This document shows positions 1 to 8,150 of a DNA stretch of 15,039 nt, piece by piece. Position numbers and translations under genes: made by a program. The DNA is from Planctomycetota bacterium (GTDB lineage: Bacteria; Planctomycetota; Planctomycetia; Planctomycetales; Planctomycetaceae): positions 1 through 15,039 of the forward strand of contig QWOR01000192.1 in the NCBI GenBank assembly GCA_003669575.1, given 5' to 3'. The notes beneath the pieces were generated by a model. The model saw only the letters and a program-made list of their open reading frames with translations, made no database searches and was not told the origin of the DNA. How positions within the stretch are numbered: the stretch's first letter is position 1; every line of letters begins with the position of its first letter.

Positions 1-2496
1 ACCTCGCCATAACAACCGATTTCCCACATCGACCGAAGCTGCGTGCGGTTCATGATGAGCCGACTGACGGTATGTGGTGCTGCAGAGCATCGTCCGGTGC
101 AGCTGTTTGAGCGAGCCACCCGCATCGCGGAAATCGGCAGCCAGCCAGTCGAGCAACTCCGGGTGCGAGGGCAGACTGCCCATACGACCGAAGTCACTGG
201 GTGTGTCGACAAGTCCCACGCCGAAGTGATGCATCCAGACCCGATTGACGATCGACCTCCAGGTCAGCGGATTCTTCGGGTCGGAGATCCATTTGGCGAG
301 AGCGGCCCGGCGGGGTGCCTCCTGGTCGATGGCCTCCAGAGCAAATCGCGATGGAAGATCATGGACGCACGACAGCGAGCCCGGAGACGCATCGGCAACT
401 GGCTGGGTGATCTCTCCACGTCGCAGTACTTTCACGTCGCGAGGTTTTCCGAACGGGACATGTCCGTCCTTGGCGATGAAATCACACGTCCCGGCATAGA
501 CTCGCAGCGGATCGGGGAGTGCAGCTAACTCGCGGCTGGTGCGTTCCTTCCAGAAGTGAAATTCAAGATCGTCGACGTCTTCCGGAGTACGGTCCTGCAT
601 GGCCTTGGATGCAATACGAGCCATAGCACCGGGGACTGCCCGGCTCGCAGCTGCTTGCTGGGTGACCGATAGACGGAACCGGCCAATCGTATGCTTACGG
701 CCATGCAGCTGATCGAGTGCGACACGAATCAGAGACTCATCACCCGCTGTGACGGGGGCCTTGAATTCAAAGATTGCGATATGGGGCTTTCCCTCCTCCG
801 GGTGAATGCCCCACGCAGTTGCGGCGTCGCCATCAATGGCTTTTGAGATTCCCCAATCGGTCTGATCGAAGTCCGCAGTCGCTTGTCCCACTCCCACGGA
901 CGCAAAGGTGGTATTCGATCCGCCGGACGACGACTCGATATTGATCTCGCACAGATGGAGGTTCCCGTTGTCGGCCCGGCCGGGGCCCTTGGCGGGAAGT
1001 GCGTCGTCGGTGAGGACTTCCAATCGCATGGCCACCCAGTCCCCCGGGGGCAGCATGGCTGTGACGGTATAGATGTCTTTGTCAGGGCGCTCCCCCGTGG
1101 CCAGAAGTGATTGGTCGGGCTTCAATTCGAGTGTCGCGCCGTTGGTCGATTTTGTTTCAATCGGGGTGAGTACTGTCCAATCCTGCTCGGAAACTCGCAG
1201 CTGTTCCACCCACTGGGTAAAGGCAACACGCGTTTCGTCAGTCCACAGTGACGCGAGGTGAGCCTTGTCGCGGGCTGCGAGGGACTTCTCCCGGTCTGTC
1301 AGGCTCTTCCTCCGTGCCTGTACTGCAGCGTCAGCGTCGTAGAGTTTGTCGGCTTTCTCGACTCCTGCGAAGACAGCCTGCAGGGCGTAGTAGTCGGCCT
1401 GCGTGATGGGGTCGAACTTATGATTGTGGCAGCGGGCACAGTGAGTCGTCGTGCTGGTAAAGGTCGACATCACGGTCGTCACGATATCGTCGCGATCGAT
1501 GTAGCGACCGATCTGCCGATCGATCGAGTCTTCGCGGATGCTCGCCAGTGTGCTTTCGTCCCACGGCCCCCCCGCCAGCAATCCCAATGCGGGAGTCAGC
1601 TCCAGCTGGTCAGGGTAGAGAGCGTCGGTTGCGATCTGCTCTTCGATGAACCGAGCGTAAGGTTTGTCGGTGTTCAGTGAGGAGATCACATAGTCGCGGT
1701 ACGGCCACGCATTCTCGCGCGGGCGGTCCTGGTCGTGGCCATGCGACTCGGCAAAATGTACCAGGTCGAGCCAGTGCCGCGCCCAGCGTTCACCGTACTG
1801 TGGCGACTCGAGCAGGCGGTTGACCAGATGCTCGTAGGCTTGCGGGTCGGTGTCCTTCACAAACTCGTCGACAACTTCCGGTGATGGTGGCAAGCCGATC
1901 AGGTCGAAGTAGACCCGCCGGATCAGCGTCCGTCGATCGGCCTCCGGACTCGGCTTGAGCCCCGCCTCGTTCAAGCGGGAGAGGATGAATGCATCGATTG
2001 GATTACTCACCCAGTCGATCTGTGTGTCGGCGACTCTGGGTACTGCGGGAAGAACCAGCGGCTTCAACGACCACCAATCGGTCGGATCGTTGTCTTCACC
2101 CCCAGGGGAGTCGCCCGACCAGTGGGCACCATCGTCGATCCAGCGTCTCAGCTTTCCGATTTCATCCGGAGTGAGTGGATCTCCCTTGGGCGGCATCTCC
2201 AGCCCTGATTCCAGTCCTGCCACCATGCGAATCAGCGGGCTCTCGGCACTCTTGCCCGGCACGATCGCCACGCCCAGCTCGCCGCCTTTCAGTGCGGGGC
2301 TGCGCTGATCCAGTCGAAACCCGCTGCGCTGTTTCTCCGCCCCGTGGCACGACAAACACGACCGTTCGAGGATCGGCCGGATATCGCTATCAAAGTTGAC
2401 TTCAGCAGCTGCAGGTTGCGGAAGTTCAGCTGCGAAAGTCGCCAGCGGAAAGCACGCACTCACGCATACAACTCCAATGGCGAGAACCCACCTCAT
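1..2496 (-). CDS. PSD1-type cytochrome protein with DUF1549 and DUF1553 domains (3' end outside window)
   Basis: My reverse-strand reading is open from ATG 2496 to the left edge (832 codons, no stop). Residues 1-23 look like a signal peptide (VLAIGVVCVSACFPLATFAA). A class I cytochrome c-like region follows, with a CLSCH haem motif at residues 47-51 and the usual MPP segment after it. DUF1549 begins near residue 165 (NPIDAFILSRL) and contains a second CxxCH, CARCH, at 353-357, followed by NHKFDPI. A planctomycete-type linker domain comes next. DUF1553 starts near residue 729 (RAALAKWISDPKNPLTWR) and is cut at about residue 832, just past the NRLLWR motif. Family members are about 1,000 residues, so roughly 200 are missing. 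They are secreted, haem-binding planctomycete proteins, often encoded next to DUF1501 genes. Their role is not established; electron transfer or polymer degradation has been suggested. No clear Shine-Dalgarno site precedes the ATG. Confidence 0.93.
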   Translation of the reverse strand, partial: MRWVLAIGVVCVSACFPLATFAAELPQPAAAEVNFDSDIRPILERSCLSCHGAEKQRSGFRLDQRSPALKGGELGVAIVPGKSAESPLIRMVAGLESGLEMPPKGDPLTPDEIGKLRRWIDDGAHWSGDSPGGEDNDPTDWWSLKPLVLPAVPRVADTQIDWVSNPIDAFILSRLNEAGLKPSPEADRRTLIRRVYFDLIGLPPSPEVVDEFVKDTDPQAYEHLVNRLLESPQYGERWARHWLDLVHFAESHGHDQDRPRENAWPYRDYVISSLNTDKPYARFIEEQIATDALYPDQLELTPALGLLAGGPWDESTLASIREDSIDRQIGRYIDRDDIVTTVMSTFTSTTTHCARCHNHKFDPITQADYYALQAVFAGVEKADKLYDADAAVQARRKSLTDREKSLAARDKAHLASLWTDETRVAFTQWVEQLRVSEQDWTVLTPIETKSTNGATLELKPDQSLLATGERPDKDIYTVTAMLPPGDWVAMRLEVLTDDALPAKGPGRADNGNLHLCEINIESSSGGSNTTFASVGVGQATADFDQTDWGISKAIDGDAATAWGIHPEEGKPHIAIFEFKAPVTAGDESLIRVALDQLHGRKHTIGRFRLSVTQQAAASRAVPGAMARIASKAMQDRTPEDVDDLEFHFWKERTSRELAALPDPLRVYAGTCDFIAKDGHVPFGKPRDVKVLRRGEITQPVADASPGSLSCVHDLPSRFALEAIDQEAPRRAALAKWISDPKNPLTWRSIVNRVWMHHFGVGLVDTPSDFGRMGSLPSHPELLDWLAADFRDAGGSLKQLHRTMLCSTTYRQSAHHEPHAASVDVGNRLLWRG

Positions 2497-2854
2497 CAAC
2501 GAGATGTCATTCAGCTGTAGCGGATATCGGGAACACACACGAACGGCTCACTGGAAATTTGGGAGAACAGGCACACCAGTCAGTATACATGTGTGTTGTT
2601 TGATGCGATATGGAATGGCCCGGTGTTTGAATTTCGGAGTCGGGTGAGCGAGGAGCCACCTCTTAAACCGCGAGAACGGAGCACCAGTGTCAACTTCCTG
2701 GTGATGTCGTTTGGCGTTGTCGTCGGGAGATCACAGTCCTCGCGTGGAATCGGTATTGGAGTGGAATCGGAAGTTCGGCGTCCTTTCCCGGCGCCCGTCG
2801 TCCCTTTACGATGGGACGTGCTCTCACTGACTGAAGTAACTGCCAAGGGCGAAA
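2497..2854. other. Divergent intergenic region between the PSD1 and MoxR genes
   Basis: I see no convincing gene in these 358 bp; the short open frames lack ribosome sites and domains. It should carry the promoters of both flanking genes. On the minus strand TATACT (2582-2587) is a possible -10 box for the cytochrome gene, without a good -35 box. Near the moxR side, GTGGAATCGG occurs twice (2744-2753 and 2761-2770), 17 bp apart. A 6 bp hairpin (CGTCCC 2799-2804 with GGGACG 2813-2818) lies about 37 bp before the moxR start. These are weak candidate control elements. Confidence 0.5.
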
Positions 2855-3919
2855 ATGAGTTCCGAGAACGAAGTTGATGCCGCCGGGAATGAGTTGCGGG
2901 AACGCGAGGCTCAGGCGATTCGCGGACTGGCCAATGCGTATGCCCGGATGCGGGAAGAGATCGGCAAGGTCATCATCGGCCAGAACGATGTGGTCGATCA
3001 GTTGCTGCTGGCGATGTTCAGCAAGGGACACTGTCTGCTCGTCGGGGTGCCCGGTCTGGCCAAGACGCTGCTCGTCAGCACGATCTCGAAGATTCTCCAA
3101 TTGAGCTTTCGCCGAATTCAGTTCACGCCCGACCTGATGCCGTCTGACATTACCGGGACCGATGTGCTGCAGGACGATCCCGAGTCGGGGCGCCGGGTCT
3201 TCCAGTTCATGCAGGGGCCGATCTTTACTCACATCCTGCTGGCGGACGAAATCAACCGCACCCCGCCGAAGACGCAAGCTGCGTTGCTCGAAGCCATGCA
3301 GGAGCGGCACGTCACCGTCGGGACCAGCACCTACAAGCTGCCCGCTCCGTTCTTCGTCCTCGCGACGCAGAACCCGATCGAGCAGGAAGGGACCTATCCA
3401 CTGCCCGAAGCCCAGCTCGACCGGTTCATGTTCAACATCGTGTTGAACTACCCGAACGCAGCTGAGGAGCTGCGGATTTTGAAGCAGACGACGGGGGCTG
3501 AGGAGCCAGAACTCAAGCAGGCTCTCACGGGAGCTCAGATTCTCGCTTTGCAAGAAGTCGTGCGCAAGGTGCCCGTCGCGGAGCATGTGTTTGTCTATGC
3601 TCGCGACCTGGTGCGAGCCACCCGACCGAATGAGCCCGACGCCAGCGACTTCGTGAAGAAGTATCTGAGCTGGGGAGCGGGTCCGCGTGCAGGTCAGTAC
3701 CTGATCCTCGGCGCCAAGGCCCGGGCGATCCTTGAAGGCCGGTTCCACGTCTCGACCGAAGATGTGAAGTCAGTCGCCCATCCCGTTCTCCGCCACCGCC
3801 TCGTGACGACCTTCCAGGCCAACAGCGAAGGGATCACCCCCGATAAGGTCATCGATCACCTGATTGCCAAGACGCCGATCGATGTCCAGGAGCGAGGGAA
3901 GAAGGCAGCACGGCCATAG
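2855..3919 (+). CDS. MoxR-family AAA+ ATPase
   Basis: This 354-residue protein is a complete MoxR ATPase. Walker A is GVPGLAKT (residues 64-71), Walker B is ILLADE (127-132), the sensor 1 Asn lies in ATQNP (170-174), and the family signature EAQLDRFM surrounds residue 190. The C-terminal lid domain follows. MoxR ATPases act as chaperone-like remodelers, often with von Willebrand A partners, in complex assembly, cofactor insertion or envelope stress. The start at 2855 is supported by AAGGG at 2845-2849, five bases upstream. In planctomycetes and many other bacteria the next gene is normally a DUF58 protein and then VWA membrane proteins. Here a hairpin and a broken DUF1559 gene follow, so the usual partners are not adjacent. 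The protein looks intact and soluble. Its client cannot be told from this window. Confidence 0.95.
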   Translation: MSSENEVDAAGNELREREAQAIRGLANAYARMREEIGKVIIGQNDVVDQLLLAMFSKGHCLLVGVPGLAKTLLVSTISKILQLSFRRIQFTPDLMPSDITGTDVLQDDPESGRRVFQFMQGPIFTHILLADEINRTPPKTQAALLEAMQERHVTVGTSTYKLPAPFFVLATQNPIEQEGTYPLPEAQLDRFMFNIVLNYPNAAEELRILKQTTGAEEPELKQALTGAQILALQEVVRKVPVAEHVFVYARDLVRATRPNEPDASDFVKKYLSWGAGPRAGQYLILGAKARAILEGRFHVSTEDVKSVAHPVLRHRLVTTFQANSEGITPDKVIDHLIAKTPIDVQERGKKAARP

Positions 3920-3936
3920 GGACATGGCTGGGTGTG

Positions 3937-3969
3937 TGATCTCGATCATTTTGCGTTTCGAGATCATTT
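3937..3969 (+). terminator. Candidate terminator after the MoxR gene
   Basis: A perfect 9 bp inverted repeat, TGATCTCGA (3937-3945) with TCGAGATCA (3958-3966), has a 12-base loop and is followed by only TTT. It begins 17 bp after the moxR stop. The stem is AT-rich and the T tract short, so it is weak as an intrinsic terminator. Its position between moxR and the next gene is right for one. Confidence 0.5.
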
Positions 3970-4044
3970 GCTGCTCACAATCCGACTACACGAGGCGTAA
4001 ATTCGGGAGGAGAACGAGTTCGGATTCGATGCAGGAGTTCTAAT

Positions 4045-4796
4045 ATGAGTGCGTTACAAAGCCATCGATATTGTTCGTTCAAGCCGCGACAACGATCCGG
4101 TAACGCATGGGTTACGGTGCTTGTTGTTTTGGGCATTCTCGTCTTGTTGGTTGTTCTCTTTATGCCAGCAACGCGAAACGCACGTGAAGCGGCACGTCGT
4201 TCCAGTGTAAAAACAACCTGAAACAAATCGGTCTGGCTCTCTACAATTACCACGAGGTATACAAGGAATTCCCCCCGGCCTATACGGTCGACGAACACGG
4301 GAAACCGCTTCACAGCTGGCGGACGTTGATCCTGCCATTCATCGATCAACAGATGCTGTATCAGAAAATCGACCTGTCGAAGCCCTGGGATGATCCGACC
4401 AATGCAGAGGCATTCAAGACCGTCGTCCCGGTGTATCAGTGCCCCAGTGTCAAACCGGAGCCAAGCATGACGACTTACTTGGCTGTCACAGGAGACAATA
4501 CCTGTTTACGCCCAGCGAGATCTCTGAAACAGGAGGAGGTCACGGATGGGACCAACAAAACTCTGGCGGTCGTGGACGTTAATCCCAAGCATGCTGTTCA
4601 CTGGATGTCGCCCCACGACGCCGATTTGGTGTTGTTACTGGGGCTTTCCCAGGAGAAGGACAGCTTGCAGCACACCGGGGGCTACCACACATTGCTCTTT
4701 GACGGCTCCGTCCGATTCCTCAGCATCAATATTCAGGAATCGATTATTCGCGCATTGGTTTCAGCGACGGGGAATGAAGAGGTGGGTGAGTTTTAG
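4045..4796 (+). pseudogene. DUF1559 protein, broken by a frameshift
   Basis: ATG 4045 has a good ribosome site (AGGAG 4033-4037, 7-base spacing). The frame begins with a hydrophobic helix (VTVLVVLGILVLLVVLF) and the family motif NAREAARRS, then stops at TGA 4219-4221 after 58 codons. In the frame one base back, the family sequence resumes at once as CKNNLKQIGLALYNYHEVY and continues to TAG 4794-4796, ending with HTGGYHTLLFDGSVRFLS, the usual DUF1559 C-terminal H...DGS motif. One missing base around 4201-4205 (TCCAG where TCCCAG would restore Ser-Gln-Cys) explains the break. Repaired, the protein would be about 250 residues. It belongs to the DUF1559 group without a classical GFTxIE prepilin site: the residues before the helix are SGNAWVT. 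Either a recent inactivating deletion or a sequencing error in a C run could be the cause. The convergent neighbour ends only 21 bp downstream. Confidence 0.85.
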
Positions 4797-4817
4797 GTCG
4801 ACTGCGGTCGAGCACTC

Positions 4818-5489
4818 TCAGCGAACGCCGATTCGATGTCTGCGTCGCAGCAGCAGCAGTTCCACTCCAATCAACGGAATGATCCAGCTCGTCCATGTGG
4901 CCTGAATGTAATACCAGTCGGCCTGCACTCCGGCGACCTGGCCGATTCCTCCCAGAAATCGGATGACCACCGCCGAGAAGAGCAACGTGTAACACCGCAG
5001 CATCCACTTCCGGTGAACATCAAACCGCCGCTGGACGGCTGCTCTCCAACCCATTGTCACGGTGGCAGCTGTCGCGATGGCTAAGCCGATGAGTCCCACA
5101 GCTGCGATTGGACCGAAAGCGGCCCGGAATCCCATCACAAACCCACTTGGGACGACAACCAGTAAGACCAGTCCCGCCTGGACTCGGCCCAGCCTGCGAT
5201 GCCAGAGCGGCCAGCGGCGGCGGAACGATTCACTCAGCAGCACCAACCCCAGCAGCAACGTCACCGGTCCCGCAACGATGTGCGGGTAGAACGCCCAGTG
5301 GTACCCCTGCCAGAAGTAACTCTGCCTGCCCGCCAGAAAATCCGAATCGAAATTCGGCGGCATGTAGTCGCGGTAGCTGATGAATGTGACCAAGACAACT
5401 TTGAGGGCCAGCAGAACCAGTGCCGTCCTCAGAATCGCGGAGATCAGTCTGGTTGTCTGAATTCCCACATGGATCCCCGGAAGCCGCAA
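4818..5489 (-). CDS. DUF2306-like six-helix membrane protein
   Basis: This integral membrane protein has up to 223 residues and about six hydrophobic segments, near residues 14-38, 66-88, 103-122, 128-147, 165-183 and 200-214. WHRRLGR (96-102) followed by a later VHRKWMLRCYTL (158-169) is the pattern of DUF2306 predicted membrane proteins, and HWAFYPHIVAG (64-74) adds conserved-looking histidines. The family function is not known; the histidines could bind haem or metal, which is speculation. The start is uncertain. No ATG fits near the N terminus: the longest form uses TTG at 5489, and GTG at 5466-5468 with an upstream GGGGA is an alternative that removes seven residues. The gene lies downstream of serC but behind a strong terminator, so it probably has its own promoter in 5490-5571. 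It converges on the broken DUF1559 gene. Confidence 0.75.
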   Translation of the reverse strand: MRLPGIHVGIQTTRLISAILRTALVLLALKVVLVTFISYRDYMPPNFDSDFLAGRQSYFWQGYHWAFYPHIVAGPVTLLLGLVLLSESFRRRWPLWHRRLGRVQAGLVLLVVVPSGFVMGFRAAFGPIAAVGLIGLAIATAATVTMGWRAAVQRRFDVHRKWMLRCYTLLFSAVVIRFLGGIGQVAGVQADWYYIQATWTSWIIPLIGVELLLLRRRHRIGVR

Positions 5490-5571
5490 ATCGAGCGACA
5501 GCTCACTCTGAGGATACCTGCGATTTCGATCGAACAGAATCTCGACTTGCCCCGCAATCGACGATAGACAC

Positions 5572-5605
5572 TAACACAAAGAGCCAGACCCTTAGATCTG
5601 GCTCT
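5572..5605 (-). terminator. Intrinsic terminator of serC
   Basis: A perfect 9 bp stem, AGAGCCAGA (5580-5588) with TCTGGCTCT (5597-5605), has an 8-base loop. Read on the minus strand it is followed by TTTGTGTT. It starts 25 bp after the serC stop codon, in the right orientation, and separates serC from the membrane protein gene. Confidence 0.85.
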
Positions 5606-5630
5606 CGCGATCAAAGTAGCTCGTCGTTGA

Positions 5631-6719
5631 CTACGCCACTGGATTGGCCGCTTCAAACTCGGCCATCGCGGCAACCAGGGCGTCGACTCCTTCGGGTGGG
5701 AAGGCGTTGTAGATGCTGGCTCGCATACCGCCGACGCTGCGGTGGCCCTTCAGGCCGTCCATGCCGCGTTCCTTGGCGAAGGCCACGAACTTGTTGTCGA
5801 GTTCTTCGTTGCCGGTCACGAACGTCACGTTCATGCGGGAACGCGAGGTCTTCGCAGCTGTGGGCTTGAAGAGCTTGCTCTTATCGAGGGCGTCGTACAG
5901 CTTGCCCGCCTTGGCTTCGTTGCGGGTCGCCATCGCGGCGAGACCACCTTGAGCCTGGATCCACTTGAGCACCAGCCCTACAACATAGATCGAGAAGCAC
6001 GGCGGTGTGTTGTAGCAGGAGTCGTTCTCAGCGTGCGTCCGATACTGGAGCATCGCGGGGATGTCGACAGCTCCCTTGGCGATCAGATCGTCGCGGATGA
6101 TGACGACCGTTACACCAGCGGGGCCGAGGTTCTTCTGGGCACCAGCGTAAATCAGGGCGTGCTTGCTGACATCAATCGGACGGCTGAACATGTCGCTGCT
6201 GGTGTCGCAGATCAGCGGTACGCCTGCGGGCGGAGTGGGGTCGCTCTGGAACTGTGTCCCGAACAGCGTGTTGTTCGACGTGTAGTGCACGTACGTCGGA
6301 GCTTCGCTGTAGGTGACCGTGTCCGGGATATACGAGAAGTTGCGATCCTGGCTGGAGCAGGCGATGTGGACCTTGCCGAAGCGCTTGGCGTCCTTACTCG
6401 CTTTCTCGGCCCAGGATCCGGTGATCAGGTAGTCCGCAGTATCGGTCTTACCGAGCAGGTTCATCGGGACCTGATAGAACTGGGTCGAGGCTCCGCCGCC
6501 GAGGAACAGGATTTTGTAGTTCGCGGGGATGCTGGCCAGCTCACGAAAGCGGGCTTCGGTCTCTTCCAGAACCTTGATAAACGCCTTGCCACGGTGCGAG
6601 TGTTCGAGGATGCCGATCCCGGTGTTGCCGAGTGACAGCAGGTTGTCGCGGGCCTCTTCGAGGACCGGAACGGGAAGTACTGCCGGACCGGCAGAGAAGT
6701 TGAAAATTCGCTGAGCCAT
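5631..6719 (-). CDS. serC: Phosphoserine aminotransferase SerC
   Basis: This 362-residue protein has the normal SerC length and architecture (class V, fold type I aminotransferase). It starts with the typical FNFSAGPAVLP, has the cofactor-phosphate loop GGGASTQF (74-81), the catalytic PLP lysine K196 in GAQKNLGPAGV, and the C-terminal signature GHRSVGGMRASIYNA. SerC is cytoplasmic and converts 3-phosphohydroxypyruvate plus glutamate to phosphoserine and 2-oxoglutarate, the second step of serine synthesis. In many bacteria it also transaminates the related intermediate of pyridoxal phosphate synthesis. The start is ATG 6719, since FNFSAGP follows directly; only a weak GGAAA lies upstream. It forms a single-gene unit: a terminator follows, and the ATP-grasp gene upstream is 192 bp away with its own terminator-like hairpin. 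No serA or serB is present here. Confidence 0.97.
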   Translation of the reverse strand: MAQRIFNFSAGPAVLPVPVLEEARDNLLSLGNTGIGILEHSHRGKAFIKVLEETEARFRELASIPANYKILFLGGGASTQFYQVPMNLLGKTDTADYLITGSWAEKASKDAKRFGKVHIACSSQDRNFSYIPDTVTYSEAPTYVHYTSNNTLFGTQFQSDPTPPAGVPLICDTSSDMFSRPIDVSKHALIYAGAQKNLGPAGVTVVIIRDDLIAKGAVDIPAMLQYRTHAENDSCYNTPPCFSIYVVGLVLKWIQAQGGLAAMATRNEAKAGKLYDALDKSKLFKPTAAKTSRSRMNVTFVTGNEELDNKFVAFAKERGMDGLKGHRSVGGMRASIYNAFPPEGVDALVAAMAEFEAANPVA

Positions 6720-6753
6720 CGCACTGTTTTCCGAGAAGGTTCAACCGGGATTC

Positions 6754-6783
6754 GACACGCCACATCTCACAGCGTGACACGCC
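6754..6783. promoter_or_regulatory. Paired GACACGCC repeats upstream of serC
   Basis: GACACGCC occurs at 6754-6761 and 6776-6783, exactly 22 bp apart (about two helical turns), 35-64 bp before the serC start. The right-hand copy overlaps a perfect dyad, GCGTGACACGC (6772-6782). Spacing and position suit an operator bound by a dimeric regulator, but the repeat is short and chance is possible. Confidence 0.3.
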
Positions 6784-6810
6784 GAAAAACCGGAGGATCG
6801 CAGGTATATC

Positions 6811-6860
6811 GGGAGAAAACGAATCCCGTCAATCAGAGAGTCCTCATCGGGCGGGAATTC
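6811..6860 (-). terminator. Terminator-like hairpin after the ATP-grasp gene
   Basis: GAATCCCG (6821-6828) pairs with CGGGAATTC (6852-6860) with one bulged base, and the loop is 23 bases. On the minus strand it is followed by GTTTTCTCCC. It lies 52 bp beyond the ATP-grasp stop codon. The large loop and modest T tract make it only a candidate. Confidence 0.35.
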
Positions 6861-6911
6861 TCATTCCACGGGCAAGCCGATTCTGATCGGTGAGGTGGTA
6901 GCGAATCTCCT

Positions 6912-8150
6912 TCAGTGGCTGTCAGCGACAGGCTCCAGATACTGTTCGACCTGCCGAGCGGCCGTGAACAGCTTGGCAGTGACATCGTCCACATCTGCTC
7001 CCCAGGCGTAAACGCTGCACACCGGCTGGCCAGCCTCGATCACCGATCCTGGTTCGGGGATATCGGCGACGGGAGGAGCTGTGTTCCAGACGACAGGCTG
7101 GGGCAGGGGGATGCGCGACTTCAGCCGGTAGGGTGCGTACAGAATCGCCCTTCCAAGCCGATCGTCCTGTGGAGGGGGCGGAGGTGCTGCGAACTCACGG
7201 GCGAACGATGCCGCATTGCTGTCATAACAGGCCACATGATCGGCCAGCAGCTGCATGCCGCAGGCCAGCTCCAGGATCTCGACGGACCCGGTCATGCGGG
7301 GGTTGACCTCAATCAACCACGGATCTCCAGCCTCATCGACGATGAAATCGATTCCATACAGCCCGCTGAGGCCGAACTTCCACTTCAGAATGTTCCCCCA
7401 GCGTCGAATCAGAAACTCAGCTTCCACCGGAAGAAATGCGGGGCCAATGATTCCGCTCCAGGCGAATTGTCCGGCATGCAGTTCCGGACAACCGACCAGC
7501 TGTCGGGTCAGACCCACAAAGCGGACATCTCCAGGGGTTTTCTCGGCGATGAACAGGGCCGAGTAGACCTGGCCTTCGACGCGCTTCTGGAAGTAGTGCT
7601 TCCCGTCCGATTTGTGCAGAGGAGCAGACTCGTCCCAGACAGCGATGCCCCGACCTCCGGCGCTGGCGATGGGTTTCACGAGCCAGGTTCCGTCGCGGGG
7701 CGGTGGGTCATTTCCCAATTGCACGGGAAGGACACGCTGCCGAACATGGGCCAGGCCGTCCGCCAGTTGTTTCGGCTGACGGACCTGTTCGATGGAAGCC
7801 CGGTCAGCTCCCCAGATCAAGTGTCCTCGTTCCAGGTGTTCCAGCAGCTGGGGTTGGTTCTCCATCCCGCCTGCGTACAGAATTGGGATATCGGAGTACT
7901 TCTGGATCGCGGAGAGGACGGGATTTTCCGTCGACTTTGTTGTGATCGACAGTGATTCCACAGGTTCGACTGCAGTCAGGGCCCGCAGATCGGCATCGGC
8001 AAACTGGTCGATGGCGTAGGGTTCAAACCCAGCCCGCAGGACGCTGAAGACACCGGCACGGGTGCTCGCACCCAGAACGAGGACTCTGGGCCGAGGCAAA
8101 GTCAGTGATTCGTCGGCAAACGGCTCAAACATCGAACTAATATAGTGCAT
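6912..8150 (-). CDS. ATP-grasp domain ligase, substrate unknown
   Basis: This 412-residue protein has the three parts of an ATP-grasp enzyme: an N-terminal pre-ATP-grasp fold (RVLVLGASTRAGVFSVLRAG, residues 22-41), the nucleotide-binding lobe with LVKP (157-160) and the glycine loop SAGGRG (163-168), and the metal and phosphate site GIDF (266-269) and EVNPR (281-285). These residues support activity. Such enzymes form an acyl-phosphate from ATP and a carboxylate and couple it to an amine. The N-terminal pattern (ASxRAGxFSxLRAG...DxFADADL) recalls the ATP-grasp proteins of methanopterin and methanofuran-type C1 cofactor clusters found in some planctomycetes. That link is inference from memory, and no C1 genes are adjacent. 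A proline run (AAPPPPPQDD, near 323-332) separates a C-terminal tail. The start is ATG 8150 or ATG 8132 (residue 7); neither has a clear ribosome site. Confidence 0.85.
   Translation of the reverse strand: MHYISSMFEPFADESLTLPRPRVLVLGASTRAGVFSVLRAGFEPYAIDQFADADLRALTAVEPVESLSITTKSTENPVLSAIQKYSDIPILYAGGMENQPQLLEHLERGHLIWGADRASIEQVRQPKQLADGLAHVRQRVLPVQLGNDPPPRDGTWLVKPIASAGGRGIAVWDESAPLHKSDGKHYFQKRVEGQVYSALFIAEKTPGDVRFVGLTRQLVGCPELHAGQFAWSGIIGPAFLPVEAEFLIRRWGNILKWKFGLSGLYGIDFIVDEAGDPWLIEVNPRMTGSVEILELACGMQLLADHVACYDSNAASFAREFAAPPPPPQDDRLGRAILYAPYRLKSRIPLPQPVVWNTAPPVADIPEPGSVIEAGQPVCSVYAWGADVDDVTAKLFTAARQVEQYLEPVADSH

Noticed and set aside
2690..3748. Open frame of 352 codons on the minus strand opposite the MoxR gene
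   Set aside because: The MoxR motifs on the plus strand are unambiguous; this is the complementary-frame shadow.
5742..6635. Open frame of 297 codons on the plus strand opposite serC
   Set aside because: It lies wholly antisense to a certain serC gene, shows no recognisable domain and has no ribosome site. Such frames are expected opposite high-GC genes.
6915..7955. Open frame of 346 codons on the plus strand opposite the ATP-grasp gene
   Set aside because: It is antisense to a gene with clear ATP-grasp motifs, and its own translation resembles no family.
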